This document shows positions 52,786-60,463 of a stretch of DNA of 64,000 nt, piece by piece; the first letter of the stretch is position 1; every line of letters starts with the position of its first letter. Position numbers and translations under genes: made by a program. Location: NCBI GenBank assembly GCA_964627455.1, contig CAZVKC010000016.1, positions 43,652 to 107,651 of the forward strand, written 5' to 3'. This stretch comes from F-183 sp964627455 (GTDB lineage: Bacteria; Acidobacteriota; Terriglobia; Bryobacterales; Bryobacteraceae). The notes under the pieces are model-generated. The model had not been told where the DNA came from. It was given only the letters and a program-made list of their open reading frames with translations, and made no database searches.

Positions 52786-54994
52786 CGTTTTCATTCTGAC
52801 GGCCGCCATCGCGCTGGCGGCGGAACCCGTTGCAGGCTTGCGGCAACCGGTCGAGATCCTGCGCGACAAGTGGGGCGTCCCGCATATCTACGCGAAGAAC
52901 ACCGCGGACCTCTTCTTTGCCCAGGGCTGGATCACGGCGAAGGACCGGCTGTTCCAGATCGACCTCTGGCGGCGCGTCGGCACTGGCAAGTTGGCCGAAG
53001 TGATGGGTCCCGATGCCGTGGCGCGCGACCGCATCGCTCGGCTGGTGCGGTTCCGCGGCAACTGGGACGACGAGTGGAAGTCCTACTCGCCTGAAGCCAA
53101 AGAGATCGCGACGGCGTTCACCAGCGGTATCAACGCGTACATCAAAGGACTGCAGGGCAAGCGGCCCGTGGAGTTCGCGGCCGCGGGATACGATCCCGGG
53201 TTGTGGGTCCCAGAGGATGTGACGGCGCGCGTCGCCGGAATCCTGATGACGCGCAATGCGCAGTCGGAAGTGAGCCGCACGCTGGACGCCGTGAAACTGG
53301 GCATCGAGAAGGTCCAGCAGATCCTGCCGCCGGACCCGTTTGTGAAGTTCGAACTGCCGAAGGGGCTGGATCCCGCGAGCATCACGAGCGAGATTCTGAA
53401 GGACTACACGGCTGCGATTGGGAATGTTCGGTTCCCCGGCGAGCAGGGATCTAACAACTGGGTCGTCGACGGATCGCTCACCGCCACCGGCAAGCCGATC
53501 CTGGCGAATGATCCCCACCGGCCGATTCAGTTGCCGTCGCTGCGCAAGACGGTCCACCTGGTCGCCCCGGGTTGGGACGTGATCGGCGCGGGCGAACCGG
53601 CGCTGCCCGGCGTCGCGCTGGGACATAACGACAACATTGCGTTCGGATTCACGATCGTCGGCATCGACCAGCAGGATCTCTTCGTCGAGAAGGTGAATCC
53701 CGCGAATCCGAACGAGTACCTGTACAAAGGCGCCTACCGGGCGTTCGAGATCGAGCAGCAGAAGATCGCGGTGCGCGGCGAGGCCAATCCGCGTGCCGTG
53801 ACGCTGAAGTATTCGGTGCATGGTCCCGTGCTGTACGAGGGCAACGGGTATGCCTATGCGTTGAAGTGGGCGGGACTCGAACCCGGCGGCGCGGGTTACC
53901 TGCCGGCGTTGCGGCTGGCGCGGGCAAAGAACTGGAAGGAGTTCCTGGACGGTGTCCGTTACTACAAGATCCCGTCGGAAAACCTGATCTACGCCGACCG
54001 GCAGGGGAACATCGGCTGGATCGCCAGCGGACTGGCGCCGGTGCGCAAGGGCGGCGCGACGGGTCTGTTCCCGATTCCCGGGGACACGGACGCGTACGAG
54101 TGGTCCGGGTACCTGCCTGTGGAAAAGCACCCGCAAACGTACAACCCGGCAAAGCACTACGTCGCGACCGCCAACCACAACATCATGCCGGCCGGGTACA
54201 AGGAACAGCTTTCCTACGAGTGGGCGGCGCCGTTCCGCTACCAGCGGGTGGATGAGATGCTGCGCGAAGGGATCGCGGCAAAAAAGAAGTTCACGGTGGG
54301 GGACTTCGAGCGGATGCAGTATGACATCGTCTCGATCCCCGCCCGGCGGTTGCAGGCGATCGTCCGGCAGTGGCGTCCGGCGCGACATAACGCACTTGTG
54401 GGTGAGTTCCTGCAGTGGGATTGCCGGGTCACGGCGGATTCGCGTATCGCCCTGGTGTTCGAACTGTGGATGTCGCGCATGGCCGGAGCGCTATACGGCC
54501 GCGACTGGGCGGCCAAGGCGATCAGCCACGAAACCATGCTGCGGGACCTCGAGAAGCAGCCCGTCAACGCCAAGGCGCTCGCGGATTCCCTGGAAGCGGC
54601 TGTCCGGGATCTGGACCGGCTCGTCCCGGATGCGAATAAGCGGGTCTGGGGGACGCTCCACCAGATTCACCTGCGGCATCCCCTGAACCAGGCGAAGTTC
54701 GACCTGCAGCCGGTTCCCCGCCCGGGCGACGCGAACACCGTGCTCGCCCAAAGCGGTACAAATTTCCGGACGACAAATGGCGCTTCTTACCGGCAGGTGA
54801 TCGATCTGAGCGATTGGGACCAGTCGACGATGACCAACGTTCCCGGCGAGTCCGGGGATCCCGGGTCAAAACACTACGCCGACCTGTTTGAGGATTGGGT
54901 GAAAGGACGCTACCATCCGATGCCGTACTCGCGGAAGGCCGTCGAGGCTGCGATGGAAGAGCGGATAGCGCTCACCCCGGCCGGGCAGAAGTAA
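52769..54994 (+). CDS. Penicillin acylase family (Ntn-hydrolase) protein
   Basis: 741 residues from GTG 52769 inside the end of S9 copy 3; the start gives a signal peptide (ISVFILTAAIALAAEP). The alpha chain carries RDKWGVPHIYAKNTADLFFA and QGWITAKDRLFQIDLWRR. The autoprocessing site and nucleophile is S228 in QGSNNWVVDG. The beta chain shows DPHRPIQLPS, GVALGHNDNIAFGFT, KYSVHGPVL, ATANHNIMP, and AQSGTNFRTTNGASYRQV near the end. Such enzymes deacylate N-acyl amino acids, lactones or beta-lactams after export and self-cleavage. Its position after three secreted S9 peptidases suggests processing of acylated peptides. Followed by a strong terminator. Confidence 0.94.
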   Translation: MHQRISVFILTAAIALAAEPVAGLRQPVEILRDKWGVPHIYAKNTADLFFAQGWITAKDRLFQIDLWRRVGTGKLAEVMGPDAVARDRIARLVRFRGNWDDEWKSYSPEAKEIATAFTSGINAYIKGLQGKRPVEFAAAGYDPGLWVPEDVTARVAGILMTRNAQSEVSRTLDAVKLGIEKVQQILPPDPFVKFELPKGLDPASITSEILKDYTAAIGNVRFPGEQGSNNWVVDGSLTATGKPILANDPHRPIQLPSLRKTVHLVAPGWDVIGAGEPALPGVALGHNDNIAFGFTIVGIDQQDLFVEKVNPANPNEYLYKGAYRAFEIEQQKIAVRGEANPRAVTLKYSVHGPVLYEGNGYAYALKWAGLEPGGAGYLPALRLARAKNWKEFLDGVRYYKIPSENLIYADRQGNIGWIASGLAPVRKGGATGLFPIPGDTDAYEWSGYLPVEKHPQTYNPAKHYVATANHNIMPAGYKEQLSYEWAAPFRYQRVDEMLREGIAAKKKFTVGDFERMQYDIVSIPARRLQAIVRQWRPARHNALVGEFLQWDCRVTADSRIALVFELWMSRMAGALYGRDWAAKAISHETMLRDLEKQPVNAKALADSLEAAVRDLDRLVPDANKRVWGTLHQIHLRHPLNQAKFDLQPVPRPGDANTVLAQSGTNFRTTNGASYRQVIDLSDWDQSTMTNVPGESGDPGSKHYADLFEDWVKGRYHPMPYSRKAVEAAMEERIALTPAGQK

Positions 54995-55019
54995 CCGGGG
55001 CAGAAGGCAGAAAATACGA

Positions 55020-55060
55020 AGGGCGCGGATCCGGGAAAACCGGAAATCCGCGCCCTTTTT
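55020..55060 (+). terminator. Rho-independent terminator of the S9/penicillin acylase operon
   Basis: An 11-bp stem (AGGGCGCGGAT with ATCCGCGCCCT) extended by an inner CCGG pairing, followed by TTTTT, 25 bases after the acylase stop. It also separates the operon from the convergent DksA-like gene. Confidence 0.9.
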
Positions 55061-55082
55061 GTGTGCGGGAAATTCGTGGGAA

Positions 55083-55460
55083 TTACGCGACGAGCAGTTC
55101 GTCGAATTCCTCGGAGAACTCTTCCTGGCGGCGATCGGCGATCTCCTGGCAGGAGATGCAGTAGGGCGTCCACGGCACCGCGTTCAGGCGCTTGATGTTG
55201 ATATCTTCTTCGCAGTGCATGCAGACACCGAAGGTGCCTTCGTCGATGCGGCGCAGAGCCCCGCGCACGTTGCGCAGGAGAGTGGATTCGCGGTCCAGAG
55301 TCCGAATGGCCAGCTCACGCTCAGCGGCGTGCTGGACTTCGTCGAGCGCATCGGGGGTCTTCTCGATCGCGATGCCTTCGCGATTGCGGACATTGCCTTC
55401 GAGTTCCCGGCGCTTCGTATCCAGGATCATCTTGAACCGGTTCATTTCAGTCTTCGTCAT
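55083..55460 (-). CDS. DksA/TraR-family C4 zinc-finger transcription factor
   Basis: 125 residues from ATG 55460, preceded by GAGGAGAA at good spacing. A long N-terminal coiled coil (about 5-75) carries acidic residues at its tip (TPDALDEV), as in DksA-type proteins that enter the RNA polymerase secondary channel. The zinc finger uses C80, C83 (CMHC), C101 and C104 (CISC). An acidic C-terminal helix (RRQEEFSEEFDELL) ends it. Likely role: stress or growth control of transcription with RNA polymerase. The frame is open a further 26 codons upstream through a Lys/Glu/Gln-rich stretch, so a longer N-terminus cannot be excluded. Confidence 0.9.
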   Translation of the reverse strand: MTKTEMNRFKMILDTKRRELEGNVRNREGIAIEKTPDALDEVQHAAERELAIRTLDRESTLLRNVRGALRRIDEGTFGVCMHCEEDINIKRLNAVPWTPYCISCQEIADRRQEEFSEEFDELLVA

Positions 55461-55693
55461 GGTTGCTTCTCCTCTTTCTTCTTCTTGTTGTTCTTTGTTC
55501 TTCTTGTTCTGTCTTCTTTCACCCTTAGACGCTAACAACTCACGAAAGGTTCAGCGTTTTGCGAATGATTTACATCCAGTACAAATTTCTTACAAATGCC
55601 TTCTCAAGTCGCAAATCGTTCAGATGCACGATCTGCCAAAAGGTTTCAATCAAAGATCGTAATGCATCAGCCTTGTGATGACCACCCGGTCGA

Positions 55694-55722
55694 ACGATCG
55701 GTCATAAACCACGATCGGTCAT
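55694..55722. repeat. Two 12-bp direct repeats, 17-bp period
   Basis: ACGATCGGTCAT occurs at 55694-55705 and again at 55711-55722, separated by AAACC. The spacing is about one and a half helical turns. An inverted ATGACC lies just upstream. Could be an operator or part of the RNA structure. Confidence 0.6.
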
Positions 55723-55915
55723 CCTCCGGCTGGTGAACACCCCCTCTCGAGGGGACACTCCCAGCCTGCGATGCGGTCAAAATCAACTACTGATTTGGGG
55801 TAGTGCCTCGAACCCGCGTTTCGTGAACTCGCCTACGGGAGTTCGATTGCGATTCGATCCAAAGCCAAAGCCGTCAAGCTGCCTACTTTAACTTGCAAAG
55901 CGCCAGCTTTTCGCT

Positions 55916-55944
55916 ATCTTACCTACATCGCGTTCAGTTGTCAA
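55916..55944 (-). promoter_or_regulatory. Sigma-70-type promoter upstream of the DksA-like gene
   Basis: On the minus strand TTGACA (55944-55939), a 17-base spacer, and TAAGAT (55921-55916). The -35 is a perfect consensus match and the -10 matches four of six with the key TA....T positions. The predicted start is near 55909, giving a leader of about 450 bases before the DksA-like ATG, or an independent RNA. Confidence 0.6.
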
Positions 55945-56048
55945 GCAATTTCTTTGCCAAAGTTCTTCGACTTCACTGGCGGGCGGGCCAACCGGCCAGT
56001 TCCCCGCCTCCTATTGAGCATGCATATCGGCCGTAACCGCCCCGCTCT

Positions 56049-56077
56049 TTAGGATGAGCCAAAGAAGATCCTATACT
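56049..56077 (+). promoter_or_regulatory. Possible sigma-70 promoter for the GT-C membrane protein gene
   Basis: TATACT at 56072-56077 is a good -10 element. The -35 at 17-base spacing, TTAGGA (56049-56054), is weak. Transcription would begin about 68 bases before ATG 56152. Confidence 0.3.
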
Positions 56078-56151
56078 AGGAACTGGACCCCCGCAACTAC
56101 TCGAAGAACCACATCCCCTTCGCGCCGGTCCTTATTCCACGCAAACGCTTC

Positions 56152-57777
56152 ATGAACACGGCACATACAAGATCAAAGACAGTCCAACTCCCGGTTTTCG
56201 TTACAGCCGGACTGTTTTTTGTTTTGGCCCTCGCCTTCGTGCCGCTCATCGGCATCCAGAACGACGAGTCCATCTTCGCTACCGTTGTCTACGGACCAAT
56301 CGCCCGCGAGTTCCGGTTTCGCGCCTTTGGCCACGACGTGCCATTGATGGTCATGACCTACCTGGGCGCGCTGAAATCGTGGCTCTACGCGCTTCTGTAC
56401 GCGATCTGGACCCCGTCGGTGTGGTCGCTCCGGCTGCCGCCCGTCATCATCGGGACGGCAACGGTCGGGATCTTCGCGCTCCTGTGTACTAAAGCGTCAA
56501 AACTCCCGCTGGCGGCTCTCGCCGGCGCCATTCTTTTGGCGACCGATCCCAGTTTCTTCCTGACCACCGTCTTCGATTGGGGACCGGTGGCGTTCCAGCA
56601 TCTCTTGCTTGTGTCTGGAACCCTGCTGGTGTTGCATTTCGCACACACAGAGAGCACAAAGACGCTGGCCGCCGGGTTCGCCTGCTTCGGTATGGGACTC
56701 TGGGACAAGGCGCTGCTGAGTTGGAGTCTCTTCGGATTGGGCCTGGCTGTCCTGCTCGTCTTCTGGAAGGAGTTCCGGCAGCTGTTCACGGTTCGCCGGG
56801 CGGCGATCGCAGTCATCAGCTTTGTCCTCGCCGGCGCGCCGCTGGTTCTGTACAACGTCCGCCATGGCCTCAAGACCTTTCGGGGCAACGCCAAAATCGA
56901 CTTCAGCGAAGTCGCCCCGAAATGGCTACATGTCAAATCGACAATGGACGGATCGGCGCTCTTCGGCTATCTGGTTCGCGAAGAGTGGGAAGAACGCAAA
57001 ATCGAACCCACGGAAGGACTCGCGAAGGCGTCCCTCGACCTCCGCAACCTGGCGGGCGAACGCCGGCAGGGATACGGATACTGGCTGTTTCTTGCCTCTC
57101 TTGCGGCCATCCCCTTGTGGTGGCGTGACAGCCGGCGAGCCGTCCTGTTTTCGACAGCCTTCCTCGGGGCCGCCTGGCTGATCATGGCCGCTACGCACGA
57201 CGCCGGCGCGACGGCGCATCACGTCGTCCTGCTCTGGCCGTTCCCGCAGTTCATCGCCGCTCTCGCCATCGGATCCCTCGCCAACCGCGGGCGGATCTGG
57301 ATGGCGGTCGCCGGACTCATCCTCGGCGTCGTCGCGACCCAGAACCTGCTGGTGCTGAATCAGTACTACACGCAGGCAACCCGCGCCTGCGGCGGAACCG
57401 TCTGGACCGACGCCATCTTCCCGTTGCGCGACACGCTCAAAGAGGCCAAACCTCAGGCGATCAACCTGCTCGGCTGGGGAACCGAGTTCACGCTCATCAT
57501 GCTCGAGAAAGGCGCGCTGCCGCTGCGCAACGCCGCGGCGCACGTCAACGACGAGAACCCGTCGGTGGACGACCGCCACGCCATCGAGGCGATTCTCGCG
57601 GAGCCGAATGCGCTGTTCGTCGCCCACACTCCGGAACTCGAGATCCAGCAGGGCGTCGCCAAACGGTTCGACACGCAGGCAGCTTCCTTCGGATACGGCC
57701 GGCAACCGGTGAAGACGATCGCCGACCGCTGCGGCCGGCCCACTTTTGAGGTGTTCCGGTACGTTAAGGTTCCGTAG
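56152..57777 (+). CDS. GT-C-type membrane glycosyltransferase/PMT-like protein
   Basis: 541 residues with about 10-11 membrane helices. The first periplasmic loop has IGIQNDESIFATVVYGPIA, an acidic D-E pair at the position where ArnT/PMT-type (GT39/GT83-like) enzymes hold their catalytic acid. Other features: LRLPPVIIGTATVGIFALL, LLATDPSFFLTTVFDWGPVA, and a soluble C-terminal domain of ~130 residues (ALPLRNAAAHVNDENPSVDD, FVAHTPELEIQQG) ending with a lone RCGRPTFEVFRYVKV. Probably transfers a sugar from a polyprenyl-phosphate donor onto an envelope acceptor. Acceptor unknown. Its end overlaps a convergent small gene by 14 bases. Confidence 0.82.
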   Translation: MNTAHTRSKTVQLPVFVTAGLFFVLALAFVPLIGIQNDESIFATVVYGPIAREFRFRAFGHDVPLMVMTYLGALKSWLYALLYAIWTPSVWSLRLPPVIIGTATVGIFALLCTKASKLPLAALAGAILLATDPSFFLTTVFDWGPVAFQHLLLVSGTLLVLHFAHTESTKTLAAGFACFGMGLWDKALLSWSLFGLGLAVLLVFWKEFRQLFTVRRAAIAVISFVLAGAPLVLYNVRHGLKTFRGNAKIDFSEVAPKWLHVKSTMDGSALFGYLVREEWEERKIEPTEGLAKASLDLRNLAGERRQGYGYWLFLASLAAIPLWWRDSRRAVLFSTAFLGAAWLIMAATHDAGATAHHVVLLWPFPQFIAALAIGSLANRGRIWMAVAGLILGVVATQNLLVLNQYYTQATRACGGTVWTDAIFPLRDTLKEAKPQAINLLGWGTEFTLIMLEKGALPLRNAAAHVNDENPSVDDRHAIEAILAEPNALFVAHTPELEIQQGVAKRFDTQAASFGYGRQPVKTIADRCGRPTFEVFRYVKVP

Positions 57778-58069
57778 CCGGGGCTTCGGGCAACGAAGGC
57801 TTGGGTGATTTCACATGGGAGGCCTGCTGCAGCACCCGCACAGGCACCACAGGCTGACGCCACTGATACTTCCAGCGGCCCCAACTGCAGATCCAGAGGG
57901 ATCCTTCGCGGGCCAGTTTATGCACCAGACGCGGACTTTCGTTCGCTTCGAGGGGCCACATCATTCCGGCAATTTCGGATTTGCAGGCGGGCCGTTGTTC
58001 GGCTGGGGGCGGCGACCCGGCATTCTCCGCAAGAACAGCAGCAGCGGCGAGAAGGACAAAAGGAAGCAT
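57764..58069 (-). CDS. Small secreted protein of unknown function
   Basis: 101 residues from ATG 58069, giving a signal peptide (MLPFVLLAAAAVLAENAG). The mature part has two Cys (PACKSEIAGMMWPLEANESP and LWICSWGRWKYQWRQPVV), which could form a disulfide, and a Trp/Arg-rich core; it ends in a Pro-rich tail (KSPKPSLPEAPATEP). No family recognised. It lies 41 bases downstream of the second GT-C gene, on the same strand, and may belong to that operon. Confidence 0.65.
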   Translation of the reverse strand: MLPFVLLAAAAVLAENAGSPPPAEQRPACKSEIAGMMWPLEANESPRLVHKLAREGSLWICSWGRWKYQWRQPVVPVRVLQQASHVKSPKPSLPEAPATEP

Positions 58070-58110
58070 ACAAGGGTTCCTGACTTTGTTACTTCTTGTG
58101 AAGCCTGCGT

Positions 58111-59946
58111 TTAAGGCTTCAACAGCACAGTACCAAAAATCAGCCCGAGTTGCCGTTTGTCGCCGGGAAGGTTGGTGACCCGGTCGACGGAAAGTTCGAT
58201 GGTCACCCACTCTTCGCCGGTTCCTTCGACATCCAGCGCCACGACGAATGCGCCAACTTCCTTGAGGGTTTTCGACGCCGCCTGCGCGGATCCGGCGGCT
58301 TTCACGGTGAGCGTCAGGGGACCGCGCGAAGCGACGCTTTCGGGGCAGAATCCGCGGACTTCCAGTTTCTTTCTGACGCCCTTAGCCGGCGAGCCCAGAC
58401 GCACCGACGCGGACTTCGACATCCAGCGGAACTTGTCTTCGAGCGGCCACCAGCCGGGTCCGAGCAAGGTATCATAGCCCGGCTCGCCGAGGTTCACCTG
58501 CTGCGGCCGGGACTGCAGATACTGATTGAGCGCGACGGCGCGATACCGGTTGGTCGCGTCGTGGATCTCGTTGCCTGCGATCGACAGTACAACGGCGGAT
58601 CCGCTTTCGAGCAGCGCCACGGCTTGCGGCAGCGCGATCTTGTAGGCCGAGACGCCACCCAGGTCCGCACGGGCGCGTATTGACGTTTCGGAACCCGGAA
58701 CGAGGTAGACTTTCTCGAGCCCATACAGGCGGAACGGAGAGTCCTGCAGCGCGGTGGTAAAGAGTTCCGTGTCGACGCCGCTAAGCAGCAGGGTATCCGC
58801 CTTCTTCGTTTTCGAGACTTCGACGCCGGCGTCGATCAGACGGTGGATGCGTTCGGCCCGCTCGCCAATCCAGTCGAGGTTTGCGCGGGCGTCGAGGAAC
58901 GAGAATCCGGCATAGCCTGCGGCGAGCACGCCGGCAGCGGCCAGCAGCGGGCGTCTCTCGATCGATCCCGCCAGAATTCCGGCTACCAGCGCCAGTCCGG
59001 TCGCGGGCAGCACCACGTAATAATCCGCAAACCGGTTCTGGAACGGCAATACCGGAGCCAGGAATGCCGTGAACCAGAGCACGAAGTACAGCGGGCCGTA
59101 GTTCTTCTTCACCACCAGCCAGATCACCCCAGCCGCCAGTGACAAGGCGATGAGACCGGTCACGAGGATCTGGCTCGGGCCAAGCGCAATCCAGGTGTAA
59201 TTGGCGAGGCTCGCGAACATCCCCTCATCAAGAATCGGAGAGTACGGCGTGTTGGCCGGACGCTGGATGAAGAACAGATGCCAGACGGCGAAGAGCGCCG
59301 ACGGAATCCAGAGGATCAGCGTGCGAAGCGCGTGACGGCGGGCGAACAGCAGCGCGTAGAGCGTGGCAAGCGCGGGATACACGATCACCGATTCGAGCAC
59401 GCCGAACGACAAAAGGAAGATCACCAGTTGGCCCCACCAGTAGCGGGCGCGCCCCGTTTCGATCCAATCCAGGAACAGCGTGAAGGCCGCCAGCATGCAG
59501 CAGGCAGCCAGTATCTGGTTGAATGACGAAGCCCACGCGAGCGGCTTCACCATGCGCGCCGAACAGGCGTAGAAGAACGCGGCGGCGAATCCGGCGACGG
59601 CGGATCCGGACGTGAATCGCATGGCGAGACGGACGAGCATCCACAGGTTCGCGAACTGCACCGCAAACGCGCAGATGCGAAACGGCAGCGGATCCACGCC
59701 GAACATCCCGCTGATGAGAACGAAGTAGAGGCGCTCGCTGAACAGGCGAACCGTCCCCTGCGCGCGCGGCTCAAACAGCAAACGCCAGCCGTTGCCGGGA
59801 CTCGCGATTTCCTGCCGCAAGCCCAGCCACGCGAAGTCGTCCATCAGGAACCACGTGTTGAACGCGTCGAAAAAGATGGCGACGCATGCGGCGCAGGCAA
59901 GCACCCACGCGATGACGGCGCCGCGATTATTTGACTTCAAGGCCAA
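58111..59946 (-). CDS. Polytopic membrane protein with C-terminal beta-sandwich domain (GT-C/YfhO-like)
   Basis: 611 residues. About ten membrane helices fill the first ~350 residues, with a first loop carrying an acidic pair (NTWFLMDDFAWLGL), as in GT-C glycosyltransferases. A soluble region follows (ADTLLLSGVDTELFTTALQD, VYLVPGSETSIRA). The last ~105 residues form a beta-sandwich (SVRLGSPAKGVRKKLEVRGF to the end DKRQLGLIFGTVLLKP) resembling the main part of the lipoprotein encoded just upstream. Probable envelope-polysaccharide glycosyltransferase. Its start overlaps the end of that lipoprotein gene by 20 bases. Confidence 0.8.
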   Translation of the reverse strand: MALKSNNRGAVIAWVLACAACVAIFFDAFNTWFLMDDFAWLGLRQEIASPGNGWRLLFEPRAQGTVRLFSERLYFVLISGMFGVDPLPFRICAFAVQFANLWMLVRLAMRFTSGSAVAGFAAAFFYACSARMVKPLAWASSFNQILAACCMLAAFTLFLDWIETGRARYWWGQLVIFLLSFGVLESVIVYPALATLYALLFARRHALRTLILWIPSALFAVWHLFFIQRPANTPYSPILDEGMFASLANYTWIALGPSQILVTGLIALSLAAGVIWLVVKKNYGPLYFVLWFTAFLAPVLPFQNRFADYYVVLPATGLALVAGILAGSIERRPLLAAAGVLAAGYAGFSFLDARANLDWIGERAERIHRLIDAGVEVSKTKKADTLLLSGVDTELFTTALQDSPFRLYGLEKVYLVPGSETSIRARADLGGVSAYKIALPQAVALLESGSAVVLSIAGNEIHDATNRYRAVALNQYLQSRPQQVNLGEPGYDTLLGPGWWPLEDKFRWMSKSASVRLGSPAKGVRKKLEVRGFCPESVASRGPLTLTVKAAGSAQAASKTLKEVGAFVVALDVEGTGEEWVTIELSVDRVTNLPGDKRQLGLIFGTVLLKP

Positions 59947-60463
59947 TCAACTGGACGATCACGCCGAGGTCCCGCTGGTCGGAATCGCTGGCGGGGATGA
60001 ATTTGTCGACTTTGAACGCCGCCGTCACGGATTCGCCCGTCAGCGCACTGGCGGGGATTTCACGAGTGTAGGTCGCAGGACCCGCCACGGTGAACTTTTC
60101 AGGCGAGAGGTCCATGGCGTCGAGCTTCGCCGAGATGGTGACGGATCCGAACTTCTGGATCGAGGGTTCCGCCACGGCGCATTTGAGAATGAGGTTCGCG
60201 CCCTTCTGCGCCGCGCCTTTCGGCACGCGCAAGGTCACGGCGAAGTCGCCGGAAGCCCAGCGCCAGGCGTTTTCCTCGACCTCGTGGAAGCCGCGTAGCA
60301 ACTGCACCGCAGCGCGCGGATCGGCAGTATGGATCATGCTGACCAGCCCGGCGGGTTCCTCTGTCACGAGGTCCGTGCGAGCCTTCTGGATGCGGCTGCG
60401 GCAGCCGCTCAGTGAGGTCAGCGAAAGGGTGAGTAGGACCGCAAGGGTCGTCAGTCTCCGCAT
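59927..60463 (-). CDS. Lipoprotein with beta-sandwich domain shared with the adjacent GT-C protein
   Basis: 178 residues from ATG 60463. Lipoprotein signal RRLTTLAVLLTLSLTSLSG-C. After an N-terminal linker (MIHTADPRAAVQLLRGFHEV) the rest is a beta-sandwich (DFAVTLRVPKGAAQKGANL, TREIPASALTGESVTAAFKV) ending DQRDLGVIVQLIGLEVK, which parallels the last ~100 residues of the neighbouring membrane protein. The overlap of genes on both sides suggests coupled production. A role in presenting or modifying surface glycans is possible. No enzymatic motif is visible. Confidence 0.75.
   Translation of the reverse strand: MRRLTTLAVLLTLSLTSLSGCRSRIQKARTDLVTEEPAGLVSMIHTADPRAAVQLLRGFHEVEENAWRWASGDFAVTLRVPKGAAQKGANLILKCAVAEPSIQKFGSVTISAKLDAMDLSPEKFTVAGPATYTREIPASALTGESVTAAFKVDKFIPASDSDQRDLGVIVQLIGLEVK

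Larger units (their letters stand above)
55461..56151. other. 691-bp gene-free region with structured leader or non-coding RNA on minus strand
   Basis: No convincing protein gene on either strand. From the DksA-like gene outward it holds: a ~60-base purine-only-like leader (minus strand) with the ribosome site; about 150 bases of AT-richer DNA; a pair of 12-bp direct repeats at 55694-55722; and three consecutive hairpins. The hairpins are 55728-55766 (GGCTGG/CCAGCC enclosing CCCCT-CTCG-AGGGG), 55780-55796 (AAATCA/TGATTT) and 55825-55844 (GAACTC/GAGTTC). A good minus-strand promoter lies at 55916-55944. Beyond it, a possible plus-strand promoter serves the next gene. I could not match it to tmRNA, 6S RNA, RNase P RNA or a known riboswitch by eye. 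Confidence 0.55.

Noticed and set aside
55539..56151. tmRNA, 6S RNA or tRNA in the gene-free region
   Set aside because: No CCA-ending acceptor, no tmRNA resume codon or tag frame, no 6S-like long bubble helix could be drawn; the GGTTCGAGGC stretch on the minus strand lacks a matching tRNA body.
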